Source: Irineochytrium annulatum (Eukaryota > Chytridiomycota > Chytridiomycetes > Chytridiales > Chytridiaceae). From it: 38,719 nucleotides of DNA. Under the pieces are notes generated by a model, which saw only the letters and a list, made by a program, of their open reading frames with translations, made no database searches and had not been told where the DNA came from. The stretch is taken from NCBI GenBank assembly GCA_027600665.1, contig JADGJL010000128.1, forward strand, positions 1 to 38,719, given 5' to 3'. Positions 32,870-38,719 of the stretch are shown one piece after another. Position 1 is the stretch's first letter; every line of letters begins with the position of its first letter. The translations under genes were made by a program, and so were the position numbers.

Positions 32870-33000
32870 TCAAAAAGTAAAACCTTGAAGAACATTCGGA
32901 GACATTATCACATCAGCACACAGTATGTACATCAACATATCTACAACAACACTGCCGCCCTTAAATCGCGCCGTATTTGGCACTAATGAAGAGTCATTTC

Positions 33001-33014
33001 TTTTTTTTTTTTTT
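33001..33014. repeat. Poly(T) tract upstream of YAF9
   Basis: Fourteen consecutive T residues, preceded by TTTC, lie about 105 bp before the YAF9 ATG in the 248-bp gap after the PKA gene. Poly(dA:dT) tracts exclude nucleosomes in fungal promoters; here the role is inferred. Confidence 0.6.
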
Positions 33015-33091
33015 CCGGTGAATCATTTTCTCTTGTCAATGTACTTCGCTCAAACAAAGTAAATTTGCGTTTCTATTTACTTCCTAAATCG

Positions 33092-33114
33092 GTGTCCGAA
33101 GCGTTTTCGGACAC
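33092..33114 (+). promoter_or_regulatory. Perfect 9-bp inverted repeat directly before YAF9 start codon
   Basis: GTGTCCGAA (33092-33100) and TTCGGACAC (33106-33114) are exact reverse complements separated by five bases (GCGTT). The hairpin ends three bases before the ATG at 33118. In the mRNA it would fold at the start codon; in DNA it is a palindromic binding-site candidate. Confidence 0.7.
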
Positions 33115-33117
33115 GGG

Positions 33118-34001
33118 ATGCCAAGGAAGGTGGGCCATGTCGTCTGCCGGCCGATCGTGTACGGATCCAGCGCCTACACGATCGGGAAGAAGGACCCGCC
33201 GCCTGTGGATCCCTCTCATACCCATCGATGGACTGTGTACCTGCGGGGCCACAACGGAGAGGACATCAGCTTTTTCATCAAGAAGGTGTCGTTCAAGCTG
33301 CACGAATCCTTCCCGAACCATGTCCGGGTTATTGAAAAAGTTAGTTACGCCTTCTTCTGCTTGTCCTTACCTTTTTATCAGCCGCCCTTTGAAGTAACAG
33401 AGACTGGTGTGTGGGGGGTGAATCTGCATTTTGTACCGCCGTATGCTTACTTATATTGCAGGATGGGGTGAATTTGAAATCGTAATAAAGGTTTGTTTTG
33501 TCGGAAAGCAACACCGACTGACGGCATTGATAAGGTTTCCTTCGTGGAACCCGCGCAAGAAAAGCAGCTGCAGCTCTTTCACCATCTACAACTTTACCAC
33601 AAGGACGACAATCCGATGGGGAAGCGGTTTGTCGTATCCGAACGCTACGAGGAGCTGGTGGATTCTTGGCTTTCGCTTACACTATCTAATTTTACTAAGG
33701 TCTTCAACGAGCCAACGGAAGAACTGTACGAAATCTTCCAGAACCATCCAGTTGACGATCAAATACAGATGGAGGCGCCGGAAGGGGGCCATCAATTCAG
33801 TGCGCTTTTATACTTTTGTAGTACCGAAGTTTTCTTACCGGAAAATTAGCGCCTGAGGCCGAGGCGGCGGAACTGCAGAAGTACACCGAAATGAACGACG
33901 CGATACTTCGGGAGATAGAGTCACATCGCGTGCGGTTAAGGAGGGCGGAGGAGATGGCTCGGAAAACACAGAGCGAGCTGCATGCCCTAGAGGTTGAATG
34001 A
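33118..34001 (+). CDS. YAF9: YAF9/GAS41-like YEATS-domain protein
   Basis: Yaf9 reads acylated histone H3 in the NuA4 acetyltransferase and SWR1 remodeller. Six exons give about 215 residues. The YEATS domain runs VCRPIVYGSSAYTIGKK, HTHRWTVYLRG, DISFFIKKVSFKLHESFPNH, then joined PPFEVTETGWGEFEIVIK (across the intron ending near 33460) and FVEPAQEKQLQLFHHLQLYH. A 42-nt intron (33658-33699) with no stop in frame interrupts ERYEELVFNEPTEELYE; leaving it in would insert 14 residues into a conserved motif. The last exon is a coiled coil (EMNDAILREIESHRVRLRR, AEEMARKTQSELHALEVE) as in Yaf9/GAS41. The acyl-lysine pocket residues lie in HESF and GWGEF. Confidence 0.93.
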
Positions 34002-34224
34002 ACGCTTTGACGACGTTCTGAGGGCTGGGTGTGAGTCATGGGAGTGGAGATTTCGCGGGTGAGAGGTGTGGATCGTGTAGGATGATGAAAAGGGATCGAG
34101 GAAAAGGAGTTGAGACACGGTGTTCCTCTGTTCGGTTGCGAGCCATTGCCACGCAATACGCAGTCGCACATCCTTGAAAGTATCTTATCAACGAAATGTC
34201 TGTACAGTACACAATAATAACAAT

Positions 34225-35034
34225 TTATTTTTTCGATTGCAAGCGCTTGCGTTCGGCCTCAAGAACCTTCTTCACCTGCGCCACCTGGGTCGCGTCGCCG
34301 GCGCTCTGGACGTCGTTGACGGTGTAAGGCGGCGCTATGACGATATCATCCATAACGATCATCTTGTCACCCTTCCATCTCGTAGGCAGCGTTTTATCCA
34401 AGGCGTTAAACAAGCTCTGCAGGAGCGCAGCACGCGCACAGTGTCAGAGACGCGGTAATAATGGAAGGAAAAGGCAACATCGAACAGTTACCTGTCCCTC
34501 CCTTGACACGCCAACGCCAATCTTCATCACCCGCTCCGTCTCGGCTTTAAGCGCAGCATGCTCCCTCGCCAGGATCCGGTCCAGCGGTACTGGCCCAACC
34601 GGCACCAGCGCAGCGTAACCCCCGCCGCCCTTGTCGTCCCCGTTCGCCCCGCCAACCGCCCCAGCACCGGATCCGGCCGACGTCTCCGTGGGCCCAAAGT
34701 GCTGCTCGTCAATGTTGGCCAGCAGCAAGGCGTTACCCGTGCTCGCGACGACGATCTCGGAGATGAACGTTGTTTTCAAGACGTGGAAGTCGGGTCGCGT
34801 CTGCGCTGCCGACGGCTTCGCCGAGGGCCCGTTCGCGGCCGCGGCCGTGTGGTTGGAGGAGGATGAGGATGAGGATGCGGAGGCGTTGGCTGTTGCGGTT
34901 GAGGGCGAGGCGTTTGACGGGTTGGACTGCAGGACGAGCAGGCCCATAGACGGGTCGTATGCGAAGATGAGGCCCTCGTAGACCGTCGCATTCACCGTCG
35001 CTCGAACATGCGTCCCCAGCAGACCGCCTCCCAT
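34225..35034 (-). CDS. LSM12: LSM12 homologue
   Basis: LSM12 binds the ataxin-2/Pbp1 RNA-regulation complex. Two exons give about 243 residues. The start ATG is at 35034 (MGGGLLGTHVRATVNATVYE). The N-terminal LSm-like domain includes GLIFAYDPSMGLLVLQSN and, after a long Ser/Ala insertion (SASSSSSSSNHTAAAANG), FHVLKTTFISEIVV. The C-terminal anticodon-binding domain has MKIGVGVSREGQ joined across an intron (about 34415-34490) to SLFNALDKTLPTRWKGDKMI and VMDDIVIAPPYTVNDV, the family signature. The low-complexity insertion is unusual. The gene lies 111 bp downstream of ATG101 on the same strand. Confidence 0.92.
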
Positions 35035-35145
35035 GATCTATGAACGTCCAGATGCGCGCAGCCCGTGCAGAACCTCCAGAAAAGGCTCGGGCACTTTTCG
35101 CAAGTTTCTTGATCTCATACTGCAAGATGTACTAGTAGTGCTTAT

Positions 35146-36117
35146 TCACGTAAATAACATAGCGTTGATATTGAACAAAGAGAAATTCGACTCCGAGTTA
35201 GCGTTATACACAATCTGGCAGCCCTTGTCAGAGTGAATTCGTCGGAAACGTTCTTACTCACTTGAAACGGGAAAGGATACGTGTCGTTGTTCAGGATCGG
35301 AGGAACGTGGTCCTTGTGCTCGTTGCACTTTTCCGTGATGGCCAGGAGGCATCCAAGAAGTTGCTTTTCAACCGACTTCCTTGCCTCGATTTGATCTCGC
35401 TCCGTCTTTGACTGCGCGACCGTGATCGCGACGGTCCATTGCTTGAAGGTAACGTTAGCGAACGCAAAGCGCTAGCAAGATTCTATACCTCCCAAGCAAT
35501 CTCCTCCTCCGTCTTCGTAAACCAAAACTTCTTTGCTCGCCGCTCCATAAAGCTGATGGATATGGAGGACTGGGCCTTGTTGTACCCTCCCGAGAAGTCC
35601 AACGTTTTCACAAAGCTCGCTATCCGCTCGTCGATTAACCGCTCTACCTGCACTAATGATAATAAGAGAGGCGGCCAGCAAGACAGTGCTGGAGTCGAAC
35701 GCACCTCAATGTCGTCTACCCGGACCTAAACAAAATCAAGGTGAATAAGATCATGCCTGAACCAAAGCAGAAGGAGAACACGTACGTATGTTATCTCCAA
35801 GAACTCAACATCAACCTGTGCCACCGATCAGCATACACCCCCGTGAAAGCAAAATAGCGACGCCAACAAACCTCCATCGGCTTCGTGAGCGCAAACCCGC
35901 GATGGAAGACGATGGAATGCAGGATAGCTGCGAGTCGATGAGCAACGGATGCAACAGCTTCGCATACCTCTCAGCGCCGGTGTCAAGTAATACCGATCAA
36001 GCGTCTGCAGGGGAGGCGAAGGAGTTGAGTCCTCCGATTCGAACGCCGGTAGCCTCAACAGACGCACATACTTACTAAGGACAGGTCAAAGCGTAGGGTC
36101 TCTGCGTTGGCCGCCAT
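35146..36117 (-). CDS. ATG101: ATG101 autophagy-initiation HORMA protein
   Basis: Atg101 stabilises Atg13 in the autophagy-initiation kinase complex and recruits downstream factors. It is absent from budding yeast. I read six or seven exons and roughly 210 residues. Exon 1 starts at ATG 36117 (MAANAETLRFDLSL) and is spliced over a large intron to TLDRYYLTPALR, then AILHSIVFHRGFALTKPME, DVEFLEITYVRVDDIE, VERLIDERIASFVKTLDFSG and the WF-finger region MERRAKKFWFTKTEEEIAWE. The next exon is QWTVAITVAQSKTERDQIE, ending DTYPFPFQ. The final exon is IVYNANSESNFSLFNINAML with stop at 35146-35148. A second acceptor at about 35128 would skip that stop and stay open into LSM12 sequence; I judge it less likely. 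Confidence 0.88.
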
Positions 36118-36524
36118 TGGGAGTTTTGACGGCAACTTGCTGAATTATGTATTAATATTAGCCCGGATATGCGAGCATCGTTGAAGATGCACGTCGTTTT
36201 GTGTAAAAAAAACTGACAGCATGAAGCACTGTTGGCAGCTCCGATATTCCCAGGCAATCAATGACTACTCCCAAAGAATAAAGGCAGAGCTTCGACGCGC
36301 TAAATATTGCAGAAAGTCGTCGCGGCTTGCGAGCCACATTCTTCTCTGTGCGTAAGTGATGGAAATCAGGGAAAAAATAAATAGGTTATTATACGCTTCT
36401 CTTTTCTGCAAATGAGAATGATTGGGATCTGTTGAAACCGCCACCATCATTTTTTGCTTCAGCTTCCCGCCACCCCGAAACGTTGTTGCATCCATCAGAC
36501 GTACGTCTCCTGCGAGTCGACACA
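36118..36524. other. Divergent intergenic region ATG101 / STE12-like
   Basis: This 407-bp space must contain both promoters and leaders. It is AT-rich (for example TATGTATTAATATTA near 36135-36150). Open frames in it lack ATG starts or similarity. A possible donor GTACGT at about 36500 could mark a 5' UTR intron of the STE12-like gene. No other feature seen. Confidence 0.45.
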
Positions 36525-38719
36525 ATGTCAGAGCACTCGCAGTCGGAGCTTCAGCAGGCCCGAGGGGATCAGCATCAACAGGACGAAACTGGCGTTGCGC
36601 AAGATGGCGATGTCCAGGATGTGGGCAAGTCCACGGATGACTCCGCCGACTTGATGGTCGTCGCCTCGGACTACGTCAATGAGAGTGAACGGACAGAGGA
36701 GGGCCTTGAAGTCGTCGCGAACGAGGAGGCTGTGGGAGAGCCGCTGGAGGCGTCTGCGGCAGAGGAGATGGATGAGAAGAAACCAGCCGAGGACGGCGAG
36801 GCCGAGGCCGAACGGATAACGGGAGAAGAGCAGAAGGGCGTTGTTGAGCTAGAGGCGAATTTGGACGAGGGCGACAAGGAGGTGGAGAGGGAAACCGAAG
36901 CTGATGTGGGCACAACGAAGCCGCCGGCTACCGATGCTGTCGAACCGTTGAAGTCGTTGACCGTCAACGCGGCCGTGCGTAACGACCTCAGCGTTCACCG
37001 AACCGAGGAGGCCACCTCGGCGACAACGGCGTTCATCAACTCCATGGTTGACGTTAATGGACACGCGGGGGATCAAACGCCAGCAGCTGAGGGTGTTGGC
37101 ACCGCGCACGCTTCAATGGAGAAGGAGGAGTCTCACCTTCAGCTCCAGGCGCCCGGCGCCCACCCAGCCGACTCCATGGCCGGCGTTGAGATACCCGTCT
37201 CGGTCGCGGCTGCTGCTGCCGTTCACGCCGCGGCGGTGGACCCGGCCGCCGCTAGCCTTCTTGACCTCGGACATCACCAACCTGCCGCCCCACTGGCATC
37301 GCCTAGGCCGGGGATCCCCTACGAGCCGATCGCTCAGTACCAGCCGCGGCATCTGCAGGCCCAGCAGCCAGCCTACCCCCCGCCATACCAGTATCCCCAA
37401 CAACAACAGCAGCAGTACCCCCAACAACAGCAGCAGCAGTACCCCCAGCAACAGCAATACCAGCTTTCCCACCCGCAGCAGCAGCAGCACCAGCAGCAGC
37501 AGCAGCAAGGGCGCCCTCCGATGAACGCATTCGGCATGAATTCGGCTGCCGTAGGCATTGTACTTCCCGGCGTCCTGACTAACCCGGTTGGCCACGGGTA
37601 CTCGTCACACTACCAAGCGCTGCCGGGGCAGCACGCATCTATGATGGTCGCGAACGATCCGGCTGCTGCCGGAGTGCTAGAGAACCTCAAGCTCTTTTTG
37701 GTGAGAAAATTTGGACTTGAAAGGAAAACTCGGTAAGGTAGCTAACAAACGAGTTATGATAGGCGACCGCGCCATCGACATGGGAACCCGAGCAGGTCAT
37801 CAAGCGGTTCCCCTTGCCTACAGGCGAGCACATCTCGTGCGTGCTCTGGAATAACCTGTTCCATGTAACGGGGACGGACATCGTGCGATCGCTAACGTTC
37901 CGGTTTGCGGCGTTTGGGAGGCCCGTGCGGAACCTTAAGAAGTTTGAGGAGGGCGTGTTCTCGGATTTGAGAAATTTGAAGCCCGGGATCGATGCGACGC
38001 TAGAGGAGCCGAGGAGCGAGTTCTTGGAGTACCTTTTCAAGGCGAATTGCATTAGGACGCAGAAGAAGCAGAAGGTGTTTTATTGGTTCTCAGTGCCGCA
38101 TGACAGGCTTTTCATGGTTTGTAAAATTTTTATCGTTACCCAAAATACGACATTCGAACTCAGCGGCATTTTGTTAATAGGACGCCTTGGAAAGGGACCT
38201 TAAGCGTGAGACTCTTGGTATCGAGCCCACGACAACGGCTCTCCAGCAACTTTCGCTCACTGAGACGATCGAGCTTGCCAAGCGGCAATGCCTCCTCTCG
38301 ACGCCTTCAAACGGGCCCACGGCCGCTAACACGATGCCGCAGACCTCGGTCTGGAACCCAGAGGGGCAGCACGACCACGTCCAGCAACAACAACAGCTCC
38401 CCACCGCTATCGCCCAGGCCCCGCCCCAATTTAGGAGCCCTTACCCGCCTTCCTCCGTCACAAACAGCCCCGCGCTTTCGCACAGCGTCGTCGGCAGCCC
38501 GGCCATCCAACACAACCTCTTGATCCCGAACAACGCGCCACCGCCCGGCGCATCCTCGCAGCAGGGCGAACTTTCTGCTTCGAACGGGATGAACCCGATG
38601 TTCGCTCTCTTCGAGGGATCGCCCAACTACAAGCAGCGCAGGCGCACGCCGTCGCTGCTTTCGCAGGGGGGCGAGGCGGGCGGTGCTTCCGTCGCTGGCG
38701 CGGGTGGGGCGGGTAATAG
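36525..38719 (+). CDS. STE12-domain transcription factor (3' end beyond window)
   Basis: Ste12-family factors regulate mating, filamentation and infection genes below MAPK pathways. The ATG at 36525 opens an acidic, disordered N-terminal region of about 270 residues, then a Pro/Gln region with poly-Q, before the DNA-binding homeodomain-like STE domain. That domain begins WEPEQVIKRFPLPTGEHIS, then VLWNNLFHVTGTDIVRSLTF, RFAAFGRPVRNLKKFEEGVF, SDLRNLKPGIDATLEEPRSE and FLEYLFKANCIRTQKKQKVF, YWFSVPHDRLFM-DALERDLK (joined across the second intron). In characterised fungi the STE domain is usually near the N-terminus, so the roughly 400-residue extension is unusual. The frame is still open at the last base (GGT AAT AG...), so the C-terminus, where zinc fingers may lie, is cut off. 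Confidence 0.9.
37386..37512 (+). repeat. CAG/CAA poly-glutamine repeat
   Basis: A run of units reading Q-Y-P-Q-Q-Q-Q-Q, repeated about three times at 37388-37460, is followed by a second tract at 37470-37510. Mixed CAG and CAA codons encode it. This is a coding tandem repeat in the STE12-like activation region and likely to vary in length. Confidence 0.85.

Noticed and set aside
37386..37512. Possible CRISPR-like or minisatellite array
   Set aside because: The repetition is CAG/CAA codons of a poly-Gln tract inside an open coding frame; there are no spacers.

Overview
The window is nuclear DNA of a zoosporic (flagellated) fungus, most likely a chytrid-grade lineage. Evidence: about 25 protein genes packed head-to-head and tail-to-tail; many 35-80 nt GT-AG introns, several with TACTAAC or CTAAC branch points; fungal genes (HIS7 fusion, DAP1, SFM1, PDX2/SNO, a STE12-domain factor); and two cilium/flagellum genes, IFT25 and CFAP53, which non-flagellated Dikarya lack. 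No rRNA, tRNA, transposon, CRISPR array or prophage was seen. Exon models were built by eye from reading frame, splice signals and family motifs, so most internal junctions are good but not proven.

Layout. 72-3108 (+): an Ark/Prk/AAK1-type endocytic kinase and a DAP1-like heme protein. 3160-7327 (-): a bromodomain plus ankyrin chromatin protein and cytoplasmic tryptophanyl-tRNA synthetase. 7404-11267 (+): a TFIIIC tau55-like subunit, a large Ser/Arg-repeat protein and a multi-pass membrane protein, the last two possibly one gene. 11733-12546 (-): an unknown disordered protein. 12726-15804 (+): MLH3. 15892-16694 (-): SFM1 methyltransferase. 16843-17597 (+): PDX2/SNO glutaminase. 17718-20150 (-): IFT25 and HIS7. 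20612-25623 (+): a peroxisomal-type adenine nucleotide carrier, QCR2 and CFAP53. 25943-28333 (+): a membrane ankyrin protein. 28371-30812 (-): prolyl oligopeptidase. 30915-34001 (+): DPH4, PKA catalytic subunit and YAF9. 34225-36117 (-): LSM12 and ATG101. 36525 to the right edge (+): a STE12-domain factor whose 3' end is outside the window.

This is an ordinary housekeeping chromosome segment, not a dedicated operon-like system. Themes recur: chromatin and transcription (bromodomain-ankyrin protein, YAF9, TFIIIC, STE12), amino-acid/cofactor metabolism (HIS7, PDX2, tRNA synthetase), translation quality (SFM1, DPH4) and the flagellum. Four divergent pairs share intergenic spaces of only 76-179 bp. 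The most notable sequence-level observations are very small exons (5, 7 and 16 nt) inside conserved motifs, introns whose length is a multiple of three without stop codons, a perfect 9-bp hairpin three bases before the YAF9 start codon, and a five-fold Ser/Arg repeat protein whose frame can splice into a downstream membrane protein.
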